Below are positions 39,565-51,133 of a stretch of DNA of 64,000 nucleotides, piece after piece (within the stretch, counting starts at the first letter, position 1; the number at the start of each line of letters is the position of its first letter). Made by a program: the position numbers and the translations under genes. The notes beneath the pieces were generated by a model that was not told the origin of the DNA, did no database searches, and saw only the letters and a program-made list of their open reading frames with translations. This stretch comes from Poecilobothrus nobilitatus (taxonomy: Eukaryota > Arthropoda > Insecta > Diptera > Dolichopodidae): the NCBI GenBank assembly GCA_947095535.1, contig OX352774.1, forward strand, positions 238,105,825 to 238,169,824, read 5' to 3'.

Positions 39565-39960
39565 AATTTCAAAATTCTAACTAAAAGTGTGCAGAAGTTA
39601 TAAGGGAAATCAAATTTTGCAAAATTTTGTTTTTACATAACGTTAAGTTTAAATACTAAATTAATATTCACTTATAAAGGTTATAACCATAAAGAATAAT
39701 AAAAAAGTTAAAAAAATATCCTATCCTTTGATATCTTCAGATTGAAAAAAGGTTAAGCAGAATATATACATTTTAAAATCGAATTTTTTTTTTTCAAATG
39801 TGAGTAGCTGTAATCCGTAATGGGTGGAACTTTATAAAAGAATTGTTCCATAATATTAATTTTATTTTAATACCTATTCTTTGATTAAAATTTCATTGCA
39901 CTAGTTTTAATTGCGTAGAAATTTTGTAAACAGGTAGACAAACGGACAGGCGAAGAAACA
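39565..39960 (-). repeat. ATACCCG-family copy, minus strand
   Basis: The complement reads, in family order: CTGTTTCTTCGCCTGTCCGT, TTTACAAAATTTCTACGC, AATGAAATTTTAATC, CCACCCATTACGGATTACAG, AACGTTATGTAAAAACAAAATTTTG and TTATAACTTCTGCACACTTTTAG. The blocks correspond one to one with those at 12900-13000 and 24505-24800. It lacks the ATACCCG ends. Confidence 0.62.
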
Positions 39961-42045
39961 GGGTGAAACTAATAAATAAGTTTTTCAAATGTTTTCGAAA
40001 AATTTGCTAAACATTTTTTAGGCTAGACAATTAACTATTTTTAAATGTAATAAATACAGAGTGATTAATGAAAATTAAACTGAATAATTAAGGGTTAAAT
40101 AATATCTGAAGGTTTGAAAGAGAAAATTACTTAATACTTTGTTAATAAGCTATTTTATAAATATAAAGCTAAATTTTATAAAATACCCTTATAAGAACTA
40201 TACGCCTTGTATCTAAAAGAAAGATGTATGTTATTTAAAGTGTTATGTTTGATAAATTGTATGTCAAATTTTCTAAGTAATTCTTGTTATAATTATTTTT
40301 GTTGTTAAAATTTTATTTAAAGTCTATAAAAACAAATCGTTATAAAGGTTCAAATGTTAGTTCAACTTCTAACGAAGGTTCATGATAATATTTTTTTGTT
40401 TTCTATGTATATAATTTGAAATATGTGCAAATATCTAATGAAAACTATTAACTATCTATTACTGTTATAGGATAGTAATCACACAGGATAGTAATCACAC
40501 TGTACAATAATTTTTTTTTCAAAGAACATTTTTGTGATTTGAAAAATGAAAACAAGAACTCTCTTTAATTAATTTTGTATTATAGCACTACAAAATTTAT
40601 AATACAGGCAAAAAAAAAAAAAAACAGTACCATAGAAAATCGAAAAATTAAACATGAAAATAATTTTCATTTTTTCGTCCTGATTAGTTGTTTATAACTT
40701 TGTCTTTAGTTTTAATTTATTTTTTTTTTTATAATTTATTCACGATTTATGACAATATGTTCCAGATTCAAAACACTGGAATCATAAAAAAAAAAAAAAC
40801 CATTCATGTACTCTTTACATCAATATATTAGTTTATCACATTAATTTATACATAAGGATATATTATATACATACACATAAATACATATAAACACAAAAAT
40901 AATGAGAATTATCAAAATATTATATGAGAATTACATTATCCTGGACTTTAAAGTCGTTGCAACTGCAAAGGATTTATACAAATAATATATTTAAATATAT
41001 ATGTATATATATGTATAAATACTTATAATGTCACGTGTATAAATATATGCCAGTAAGTGAATATATGAGAAAATTTTAAAATTCATTCAGCATTCATATA
41101 AAAATGATAGCGAAGCAAAAGTGAAATCAGAACAGAATAATAAAAAAAAAAAACTTTTTTAAATTTTTCCATCTATGATCGCTCTTTTTTTTTAATTTTA
41201 ATTTTATTTTCTTTTTTACAAAAAAGGGATACAATAAAATACATAAGTTTTTATACTAGTAATACATTCTTTATTTGATATAAATAATATATATATATAT
41301 ATATATATGTATATACAATAATATGTTTATGTGCATGTATACTTAAATGATATGGTGCATATGTAATTACAGTTGTGAACATATTTTTATATACATGTAA
41401 GAATTTATTTTCCATCATATTAAAAAAAATCATTCTAAAAGCAGTGGAAAAATCGAATGGGCAGAATTGTGCTTTTCTTAATTAAGGATTTATTTAGTTT
41501 ACCCGAATTTTGCATTAATGTTAGTCGATATATTTTATTGATTTAGTGCATGTTAGATATATGGACTAGTTAATATTATTAATTTTATATATTTAATATA
41601 ATTTGTGTGAATATAATTTGATTTTTTGACTAAGAGCCCAACGATCTAAGCACTGTACCATTAGTTAGCATCAGATCGTAAATAAAAGTTAATAATAATT
41701 ATTCTATTTGTTTTTTTTTTTTTTTTTTAATTTAATAAATATATTTTAAATTTTATATCCTGTACTTTTTTAAATAAAATGGGATGGGATGCCATTATTA
41801 ATCTAAAGTATCTATCAGGACAATTTGAATAGTTTGTTTTTTATTTTTAAAATTTGAAAATTCACTCAAAATATAATTAATTTCTTCATAAACAAATTGA
41901 ATGTTAGGATGAAGGTACCTAAAAAATGTAAACAGCTTAGTAATAACTTATTCTAAATTATTAGACCGCCTTTTATAAAATTCATATTAAAACTTTTTTT
42001 CGTTATTATTCTTTGGTGATCTATTTATTTTTAGTAATAAGCTTC
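39961..42045. other. AT-rich stretch, no gene seen
   Basis: A 16-bp direct repeat AGGATAGTAATCACAC lies at 40469-40500. A (TA)n run of about 23 bp lies at 41286-41308. A tRNA-like sounding patch at 41636-41685 (GAGCCCAACGATCTAAGCAC) is too short to place. Confidence 0.5.
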
Positions 42046-42458
42046 TTTTTTTTTTCCCTTGCCACTCCAATGAGGAGTATAGGGCATCCACTAAGTCATT
42101 TATTATTCATATTTGACTAAGCTTTAGTTTCGTGAATCATTAATTTCACTAAGCCGTTGATTACTCGGCTGTAGCTATTGTACAAGACTAGGCGTTTCTT
42201 CAGTTCTATACCATCTATTATTTATATAGCTATTACAATATGATATTAATTATAATTTATAAGACACATATACTTATTTTTAATTTAATTATATTCTACT
42301 ATTTGTTGTAAATTTTGTTGTAGATAAGTCGTGGTTATATTCTACTATTATAAGAAAAATCTATATTATTTTTTATTAATCTATATGATTCAGCCGGTGT
42401 TTGAAACCGAGATCTTTCGTATGAAAGGTCGGTGTTTTAACAACTACATCATTGGTGG
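42046..42458 (-). mobile_element. set C long SINE, best full-length copy
   Basis: Minus strand: CCACCAATGATGTAGTTGTT (box A), AAAACACCGACCTTTCATAC, GAAAGATCTCGGTTTCAAAC (box B-like), then an AT-rich middle. TAATAGATGGTATAGAACTG and TCTTGTACAATAGCTACAGC follow, then CGAGTAATCAACGGCTTAGTG and the tail AATGACTTAGTGGATGCCC with CTCATTGGAGTGGCAAGGG and an A10 tail (T's at 42046-42055). At about 410 bp, with no protein frame, it fits a SINE or other short non-autonomous retroposon. Confidence 0.78.
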
Positions 42459-45400
42459 ATATGTAATAAGTTTAAGATTTCGAAATATCTGACTAACAAT
42501 TTTCAATCGAAATATTTTGTGTTCCAACCTCTTTCTTCCATATTATTAACAATATTAGCAATTTATATCGTAATAGTTTATAGTGTAAAAAAATAATACA
42601 GAAGTAATTCCATAAATAAGATTAAAATAATTAATTAAGATCTTATAATTTTTGAGAAAGTGGAAGAAGTTTTTATGTAAATTGTGTCTTAAAGGATCTA
42701 CATATAAACATTTGTTTGCTTTATAAAACTCCTTTTAATTTATAACTTTATTTTAATTTGCAAATATCATTTTTTATTATCACTTAAAGAGTTATATATT
42801 GATGTCTTAACATTTCATTTATGCATAGGTAACTTCCAAAATTAATAGTAATCTTATTGTGCAATTATATATGTCTTTAACTGTATTCATATAGGTATGT
42901 ATATACATAATATATACAAAAAAAAAAAAATTTTAAAATTAAACTATAAGAAAAAAAGAAATAATAACACAAACCCATAAATATAATTCGCATATCCTTT
43001 CATGTCCTTATAACATTTGTTAAAATCAAAGCCTTATTACATTATTTATTATGAATATAGTACATATTATAAGCATTGCATCGTATGCTACTACTCTTTT
43101 AGTTTTCTCTTTTTTCTTTTTTTTTTTCAGTTTCTTTTTCTGTTTTTCATGTAATGCTGCATGCATTCATTTTAATGTTATTATATTGGGGTTTTGTATA
43201 AAATTCTCTTTATCTCTTTTTATTTTTTTACATTAATTTTTTTTTCTTTTTTATTTTTTAACTTTATTATAAAATGAATCCTGGTACTAAATTTGAAGAA
43301 ATAATTTTAGAGGTTTTAGTAAAAAAAAAAAAAAAATCTTTTTATTTTTACTTTTTTTTTTTTATTTTAAATTAAAGGGTGAACTTTTTAAAGGACAAAT
43401 TATCTAACACGTAAAACAAAAAAAGAAAAACAAAAACAAATTAAGAGGATTTTCATTTTTTCTATACCATAATCTTAAAGAAGTATTTGTGTATGTGTTT
43501 TTAAAGAGTGAACATTTATTTTACAACAGGCAAACTTTAAATTAATTTAAAACAAAAAACAAAAAAAAAATGTATAAAATCAAAACGTGGCTTAAGAAGA
43601 AAACACAATTTTTAACACGCTATTTTTACTATTAAAAGTGTTCAAACTATACGTAATAAAAGTGAATTTTCAAAAACTGGAGACATTTATTGCAGTAAAA
43701 AAAAAAAATACAAAAAAAATAGAAATAGAAAACCAAAGATTAAAATAAAGTTAGTATTTTAATTATTTAGTTTTATTTTACAATTTCGTTTTTCAAAAAT
43801 TTGGTGTTTTTTGAGTTTTTAAATTGAATTTAAGAGAATTATACATGTGTTTTTGTTGGAGGATTCGTTTCTATCTCAATTTTATTTCCGTTTAGGATAT
43901 ACACTTTTTTTGAGAACGCAAGTTTATATAAAACTTATTTCAAACTTTTATTTTTGAGTTTTTTTTGTTTTTTTTTTTTTTTTTGAAATATTCCAACTAA
44001 ATTGTTCGGAAATATTCTAGAGTTCTATTAATACCAAACTCTGAATATTTTGTATATGAAGGTTTACAGGTGATACAAGGTAATGAAAGCAAAGTGTGTC
44101 AGTTGTAATTAGCTTAAAAGATTAATAACTTCTGAAAATTTAAAGTGTACATACATAATATTATGTATGAAAATCTAGAACAGTAAAATTTATATTTGAA
44201 GTACAAGGACATAATAGATACTGTAGATAAACCTATGATTTTGCACATATATATTTTTGATATGCATTGCATGAAACAATGAAAAGATGAATAAAATCAG
44301 AAGGAACAACTTTGTTAAATCAAAAAAAAAGTTTAATCCTTTTAGAAAATTTGTTAAATTGGAGGTTTTTTTTATATTGTTTTTTTTTTTTTCTTTTTTA
44401 GAAAATTTAATTTGAAATTTTGTATGCGGATAGAAAGATTTTTAATAGTGTAATACGATTTTATTTTAAATTAAGGAAGTTATTAAAATAATGAAAGTTT
44501 TAATAAAAAGGATTTCTAATAATTTGTTTTAATTTCTTAAGAGGGGTATAAGAAAACTTTATGGATTACAATTAATTTATACTATAATAATATTAGTTTT
44601 TTTTTTTTTTTGAAAAAGGATAAAGGGATACTTGTTTTTATTTTGTGAGTGAAGAGGATGTTTTTTTGTTTTTTTCTTTTTTTGCTACCTAGGAAAATTA
44701 GATTAAATTAATCGGATTAAAAATTTCATATGTTATATTACATAATTTTGTTTTTTTTTTTGTTTTTCTTAGGTAACGAAATTAAAAAAAGAATAAAATA
44801 ATTTTATCTAAATTCTATCGAAATTTTTAATGAATTTAAAAAATGCGTGGCTTTAAGTTAAAAAATGTTGTAAATTTTTAAAATTAATTAAAGAAGTTTG
44901 TGGATTAACAAAAAGTGGTTTTTTAGACTGTAAAAATAAAAATATTTTTGCCGTTTTAAAGATTATTTTGATTTTGTTGCAGATAAGTCGCAGTTGTGAT
45001 AATCAAGACATAAACGGATGAATAATACTTATGTACAATAAAAAAAATCTCAGTCTCACAATTTATGCTCAGGTTTGAATAATTGATAACAGTTTTGTTA
45101 TTCTACCCGAGTCAACTACTATTTATCGTATAGGAACTATCGTAATCGCGTTACTTTTAAATTGTGTTTAAAATTATTGATATCTAAATTAGTTGTTTTT
45201 TTTTTCAATTAAGACAGTTAACGTTTCTAGTAATCGTATGAAGATTGAGTTGAATGCATAAAACTAAGCTAGAACTCAAATTTCACATTTTCAAATAAAA
45301 ATTACAATTTCGAGTGTACATTTTTGTTTGGAAAGTTAAATTTGAGTTCTAGCTCAGTTTATCCATTTGATTTAAAAATATAAAAAAAAAAATTATAAGA

Positions 45401-47164
45401 AATACCTATACTTTATGAAAAAAATTCAAATCAGGTATTTCATTTTAATAATTTATTGATAAAAAACAAAAAATTTATTAACAAAAATACCAATAATATT
45501 TTTTGCACATTTTCCTTTTATATTTTGTTTTTTTTTTTTGAATAAATTGAAGAGATTTTTGTTACTACCCATATTAAAATATTAATCAAATACAGTACAA
45601 AAATAATAATAATCAAAATAACAGTTATACTAGTAATGGAGAAAATAAATTCAAATTTTACCATTACATTAAATTTTTTCTTTTTTGTTTAAGTCATATA
45701 CTTCACCCACCTACTTTAAACTTTTAATAAGTAAAATAAGAAAATTTATCTAAAATGGAACAAAAAAAAAAAGGAATATATAGGTATTATTTATTTACAA
45801 ATATATTTTTTATACATATTTTTCTTTCTCTTCTTTACTCACAGTCGCTCACATTCCTAAAATATGTGAATAAATACACCCACATAAACATTACACAAAT
45901 ATTGCATTATATTCCATTACTCATAATATAAGAAATTTTTCTTTCAAAATAAAGCGCAACATTTGACCTCACTTAAAAAAAAATTGTTAACTGTTTTTAA
46001 TATTAAGGTGAAAATTACAAAAAAAAAAAAAAAGCAAGCAACATTAGAATAAAAAGTACATCATACCTACACATAAACATCACATACCTTCATTTCACCT
46101 TTATTTACATATTACACATACTTTACTCATACAATTTAACATAATTTTTCATTTTTTCTTTTTTTGTTGTTCTCGTTTTTATTTTTATTTTCTCATAATT
46201 TATTACAGAACATAGAAGTGAAAAAAAACAGTTTTATTTTTTTTTTATTTTACATTACAGATTTGCCGTAGGGTGCCATCTGCCACCATAAACAGAAATC
46301 TTTCTAAAATAAAAAAAAAAAAAAAAACAAAAAAAAATGTGTTTTTTAATATGTGAAAGAGAATGAGAGAGGAAAAGATGGGGCTTATGAATATACGTAT
46401 CATAATTTCGTATTATTATAAGAGATATATTTAATTTTAAATATATTGAAAATTACAAGCGATTGTTCAGAAGTTTTTCACATAAAAATAAAAACACAAA
46501 CAAAAAAAAAAAGAGAAAAAAATTAAGAAAAGTGTAAAAGTAAAGAAAGAGAAACAAGAAACTTCTTAAAACAATCAGAAAAAAAAAACAAATAAAAAGA
46601 AATGAAAAAAAAAATATTTAAATCTTATGATGGAAAAATTTTCTAAAATTTTTTTGAAAGATATTTTCTTGTCAAAATTTTTTCAATTTTACTTTTTTTC
46701 ATGTACTTTTCGTTTTGCTTTATTTTTTATTTGTTTTAACTCATCTTGTTAAAGTTTTTCCAAAAAAAGAAAATTCTTCAAGAAAAATATTATATTACTC
46801 GTATATAATATAAAAATGATTTTCATTATTATAATTTTGACAATACAGTAAAAGCGCAATAAATATAATCATAAAATTTCTTTTTTCTTTTTTTAATTAT
46901 AAAAGACAGAAAGAAGGGTGTGTATGAAATTGTTCCAAATAGAAAATATAAAGTTATTACAATATTCAATAAGAAAATATGATTATAGTGACTGACTAAA
47001 TAAATGAAGTGTTAAAGATAATAATTTTGATTATGATGGGACAGATAACCTTAAATGATCCTCACATCCCCTGTATCGCAGAAAAGAAAATGTGAATAAT
47101 TATTTGCAAAGGAAAAAAAAAACTTTTAACATATAAAACTTTGAGTTGGAAAAAATGTTCTACT
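42459..47164. other. AT-rich stretch, no gene seen
   Basis: It includes the inverted repeat at 45261-45360. The 43051-43236 frame (hydrophobic, Phe-rich) is produced by T runs and is not supported. Nothing else recognised. Confidence 0.5.
45261..45360. repeat. inverted repeat, 23-bp arms, 54-bp loop
   Basis: The left arm AAACTAAGCTAGAACTCAAATTT (45261-45283) and the right arm (45338-45360) differ at one base. A weaker match continues outward for about seven bases with one gap. A transcript would fold into a stable hairpin. Confidence 0.9.
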
Positions 47165-47177
47165 TTGACCTACAGTT

Positions 47178-47682
47178 CACAAAATAGGTGGAGCAATCTG
47201 AGCAATTGCACCATATCGAGAACATTGTGGCCCACATACAACAAAAGGAGATCAAATGAGTTGATATCCAAATCTCGCACAGACATAGCCAGACTAGTGG
47301 CAATCATCACATTCCATTCACTAGCCAGTGGGCACGCACGAAGCCAAATTAGGAATCCCACACTATACCTCCTGCAGGAGTTGCAAAGAAGCAAAAGAAA
47401 CTGAGAATCTGGAGCAATTTCTTTGCAGATGTCCGGCCTTAGCTAGAGCCAGACTTCTCTCACTCGGTAAACCGTTCTTCCACAACCTCGGCGAGCTTTC
47501 CAAACACAAAATCAAAGAACTTATTTTGTATCTGAACCGCTCAGGTTGGATATAAAACTGCAAACAATCTAAAAACACAGGTCACGTGAGTGCAGTGGTA
47601 TCAAAATGGCGCAATCTACTGCTAATTGAGACTTTCACACAGCATCGTGAAGGTCACCACTCTACCTACCTACCTACCTACC
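47178..47682 (+). mobile_element. 5'-truncated non-LTR retrotransposon (LINE) with TSD
   Basis: Flanked by a perfect 13-bp direct repeat TTGACCTACAGTT (47165-47177 and 47683-47695). It ends in a (TACC)n tail of about five units. The remaining coding part is the very C-terminus of an ORF2 polyprotein, described separately. Its base composition (about half G+C) contrasts with the AT-rich flanks, as expected for a fairly recent insertion. About 0.5 kb remains of an element that would be several kb, which is typical of incomplete reverse transcription. Confidence 0.92.
47203..47555 (+). pseudogene. LINE ORF2 C-terminal remnant, frameshifted
   Basis: Non-LTR ORF2 proteins of the Jockey/I/R1 type end in an RNase H-like region followed by a Cys-rich knuckle. 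In one frame there is SRTDIARLVAIITFHSLASGHA, the post-RNase H helix. The reading must then shift (about 47325-47345) into a second frame giving EAKLGIPHYTSCRSCKEAKE, then ENLEQFLCRCPALARARLLS and a terminal LNRSGWI before a TAA stop. The C-x2-C...H/C spacing CRSC...FLCRCPALA is characteristic. The shift makes it non-functional. The clade is not certain. Confidence 0.85.
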
Positions 47683-47695
47683 TTGACCTACAGTT

Positions 47696-48228
47696 TTTGT
47701 ATATATATTCTAAATTCGGACCGCTATCCGCTATTTAAAATGTATTTTTTAATATTAAAATATTAGCGTCTTATATAGTTTTTTCGGTATTTTTCCTGTG
47801 GAAATGAAAATATTGTTTTATTATCTTATATTATGGTAGAATATAATATACCATAAACTGAAGTGAAGTCTTTCATAATACACTATACTTCATGAAATCA
47901 TAATCTAATGCCCGAAAAATATGGCCAATAATTCTTTTTGGATAAAATTATGTATAACCAGTTCATTTCACCCAAATAAAATCACATATTTACTCTTTTT
48001 GTTTTTTTTTTGTTCAATTGTATTTATTTTATCTTTATTATATAAAATTATATTCTCATATTCATTATATATAATATATGTATATACATACACACCAATA
48101 TTTTAAATGTATCCATGTAGTTCTCTTATTTAATATTATTCAATTTTCTTTTTATATTTTTTTATAGTTATACTGTTATTAATTTCTTTTTTTTTTTAAT
48201 TTTCTTCTTTTTCTAACATTGTTTACAG
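47696..48228 (+). other. 3' end of the intron before the first beat exon
   Basis: AT-rich, ending in a T/C tract, TTCTAACATTG (a plausible branch-point region) and the ACAG acceptor at 48225-48228. How far this intron runs upstream is unknown, because no signal-peptide exon was found. Confidence 0.65.
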
Positions 48229-48437
48229 TTATGGTTGAAGCACTACGGGATGTTAAAGTAAGAATGCCGCATGCAGTGAGAAAAGGTGAAAAAGCTCTAC
48301 TTAAGTGCTTGTATGATACAGAAGGTGATAGCTTATATGCCGTTAAATGGTATAAAAAAGGTAGAGAATTTTACCGTTATACACCAAAAGAAAATCCAGC
48401 AATGAAAATATTTGGAACGCACGGTTTCAGAATTGAT
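48229..48437 (+). CDS. beat: beaten path (Beat) family protein, internal exon: first half of Ig domain
   Basis: Beat proteins are arthropod Ig-superfamily cell-surface or secreted proteins. The founding member acts as an anti-adhesive factor in motor-axon defasciculation, and several bind Sidestep-family receptors. The exon gives 69 full codons after a split first codon. Its N-terminal part is EALRDVKVRMPHAV, then the B-strand ALLKC (Cys at residue 26), the core VKWYKKG (Trp at residue 40), and the very Beat-typical EFYRYTPKENPAMKIF at residues 46-61. The acceptor is TTTACAG ending at 48228, with a pyrimidine-rich tract before it; the donor is GTAAGT at 48438. The intron before is phase 1 and the one after is phase 0. 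The exon has no start of its own (the in-frame ATG at 48231 is internal), so the signal-peptide exon must lie upstream; I could not find it. The paralogue (beat-I to beat-VII) cannot be settled by eye. The family call is strong. Confidence 0.93.
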
Positions 48438-50782
48438 GTAAGTATATATACATACACGTATTTTAATTTTACATAAACATAATATATGTATATACAATAT
48501 AATATATTATACATATTTAAATTTAACGATATATGCATTTTGAATAATATAACTGAAAAATTTTTATAGTTTAGTTGTTTTTTGTTTGTGCGTGTTTATT
48601 TTTAGAATAACGGAATTGTATTTATAATAAGAATTTTGCTATTTAATTTTTTTTTTTGTAAGAGGAAAAAATTTTAATTTTTTGTTGTTGCTTTTATAAT
48701 AAAGTATATAATATTTGATGCGATATCCTTTTTTTTTTTTGTTATAAATAAAAATATAAAGGTATAATATATCTTATAATGAAAGGATAATAATAAATTT
48801 TCTCTTTAAATTATTTTTTGATATTAAAAAAACAAAAAAAAAGATGAACAATATTCAAAAATTGAACTTTTTAATAAGTATAAAGAGAATTACTTAGAAA
48901 AAAATTGAGTTATATCAGTTTTTTTTTTTTTGCTTTTTATAAAGGATTTTGTTCTTTATCTGAATTTCTTATTGCGAATTATTAGCAATTACATTTAAAT
49001 TTAGTTTTTAGTATAAATTTTTATATTAAATTTTTCGCTTCAAACTCTTTCTATTTTTTCTATTATCTTATTTTCTTGAAACTAAATCATTATTTAAAGA
49101 TCTGTAAAAATAGTATGTTTAAATAACTTAATTTTATATCCACCGACCATATAAAATCCGGCACAGAGGATATGAAAAATATAACTAAGTATTTTTATAC
49201 TGAAGAATAATAAATTTTTGGAGGTATTCAAAAGATATATTCATACAAATGGAGATGAAAAACCCTAGTTATAAAACAATTTTTAAAATTTTTTAAGGAA
49301 CGTGATATGTGACAAAGAAGAAGAGGGAGATAGAGGAGGATTAAATGGTATAAATTATAATGTTTCAAATATTAATAAATTTTTAGAATAAATGTATCTG
49401 AGTGAATTTAAATAAATGACGATGAAAGTTACAATCTGATTTTTTTCCAATTTCAGTACACACATACAACTGTTTATTTAAATTATGAAAATATCTTAAT
49501 AATATTTAATAATTCAAAATTCAATTTTCGGAAATTCTTGTTACTAATACCACTTAAAATTGCATCATTTAATTCCCATTTATGTTAAAAAATTAGATTA
49601 GAATCATTATAGAATAAATGCCTATCAAAATTATTGAAAAGTTTACTTTGTTTTCTATTTGATTTGTTATATACATTTATATTTTGAAATTATGCAATTT
49701 TTCAAAATCGTCTTCAATTCGTAACTTATTTTTTCAATGTACATACATACATATATGAATTGATTGCTAATAAATTTATGTCAAGTGAACCGAAAACTTT
49801 TATCTAAAAATATTTTTTTTTTGGTTTTTTTTTTTGTTTTGTGTTCCTTAGAAGGATTAAAAGTTTTTTATTTCCCATTTGAAAAGTAAATTCAATTTCG
49901 ATGGAAAGAATATAAATGTAAGAAATATTTCAAGGAAAATTGGAAAAAAAATTTTGTCAAATATAAATTTGAAAAATATATAAAACAATAAATTGAATAA
50001 ATTTTTTTGTAATAATATTTAAAATTATTTGTTTAGTAATAGCAAAATATGGTTTTAAGAAGACAAAAAAAAAAAAAAATAGAAATTCATAGTAACAAAT
50101 AAATTTTAATGCATAATTTCAAATTTTCTTTTTGAAAAATCACATTTATTTTTTTTTTTTTTATGACAGTTAAATACAGTTATATATATCCAGAAAGTAA
50201 AAAAATTACAATAAAAAATGATTTATTATTTGTTTTATTGCCAAAGGATACTTTAAATGTTTTCTAAAAATTTTTAATTTGTTCAGTTCACCTAAGTTTT
50301 ATCGTTATGAAAATTAAAATTTTTTAATAAAAGGACATTTTTCAGTTTAAAAAAAACTGTTTTTAAATATTATAAGTATGTATTTTTTTGGAAATATTTG
50401 TCAAGGAATATATGCTAAACAGTCATTTTATTTTTTAATTTTATTCATATATTTAATGTTTGCCTAAATTCATTTCTCAAAAAGGCATATTTTGCCATTT
50501 GACAAAAAATATTTGTAGTAAAATGTTAGTGAACAAAAACACTTTTAATAAAATGGACTTTTTCCAAAAATACTTTTAAATAGTATTTAAAAAACAACAC
50601 ATGCTTTATTGCTAAACAAAACAATAGTTAGGAGAAATTTTAGAGTTGGTTTCAAAATCAGGGTTACTATATGCTTTTTCCAGAATATTGACCATATTTA
50701 CAAACTATATGTTTATCAAATTACTCTTTAAGAAGTGTCTCATTATGTTAAATGAAAAGTTCGAAAATGTCTTATATAATGA
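48438..50782. other. beat intron, first part: AT-rich, nothing else seen
   Basis: T runs near 48905, 49810 and 50150. No coding segment and no repeat family recognised. Confidence 0.5.
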
Positions 50783-51133
50783 CGGCTTTAGCTATTGTAC
50801 AAGATAATGATATATTTATTTTATTCCTACGCCATCTATTATCTTATACAAGAATTATGGTTTATTATTATTTTATTATAATTGTAATTTATAAGAGATA
50901 TTATACTTATTTTTAGTTTAATTATATTCTATTAATTATATATTATAAGAAAAATGTCTATTGTTGTGTTAAATATCTACCCGAGAGCTTTCGTATGAAA
51001 GGACGGTGTCTTAAAAATTACCCCACCGGCTTAGTGAAAATAATGATTCCAGAAATTGAAACTTGACAAATATGAATAATAAATGACTTAGTGGATGCCC
51101 TATGCTCCTTATAGGAGTGGCAAGAAAAAAAAA
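50783..51133 (+). mobile_element. set C SINE with inverted 5' part (twin-primed copy)
   Basis: The 3' tail is on the plus strand at 51031-51133: TTAGTGAAAATAATGATTCC, AATGACTTAGTGGATGCCC, TATAGGAGTGGCAAG and an A8-A9 tail. The remainder (50783-51030) is in the opposite orientation: complemented, it begins GCCGGTGGGGTAA, continues AAGACACCGTCCTTTCATAC and ends TCTTGTACAATAGCTAAAGCC. Relative to the copy at 42046-42458, only about ten bases between the two parts are missing. The joint at 51027-51030 shares CGGC with both sides. A target duplication was not proven. Confidence 0.78.

Noticed and set aside
43051..43236. Candidate signal-peptide exon for the beat gene
   Set aside because: Hydrophobic because of T runs; no donor in phase 1 that would fit the acceptor at 48228 is clearly present, and the run of Phe is too long for a usual signal peptide.
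47170..47578. Minus-strand open frames over the LINE remnant
   Set aside because: They are antisense to the recognisable RNase H/Cys-knuckle reading and carry no motif of their own.
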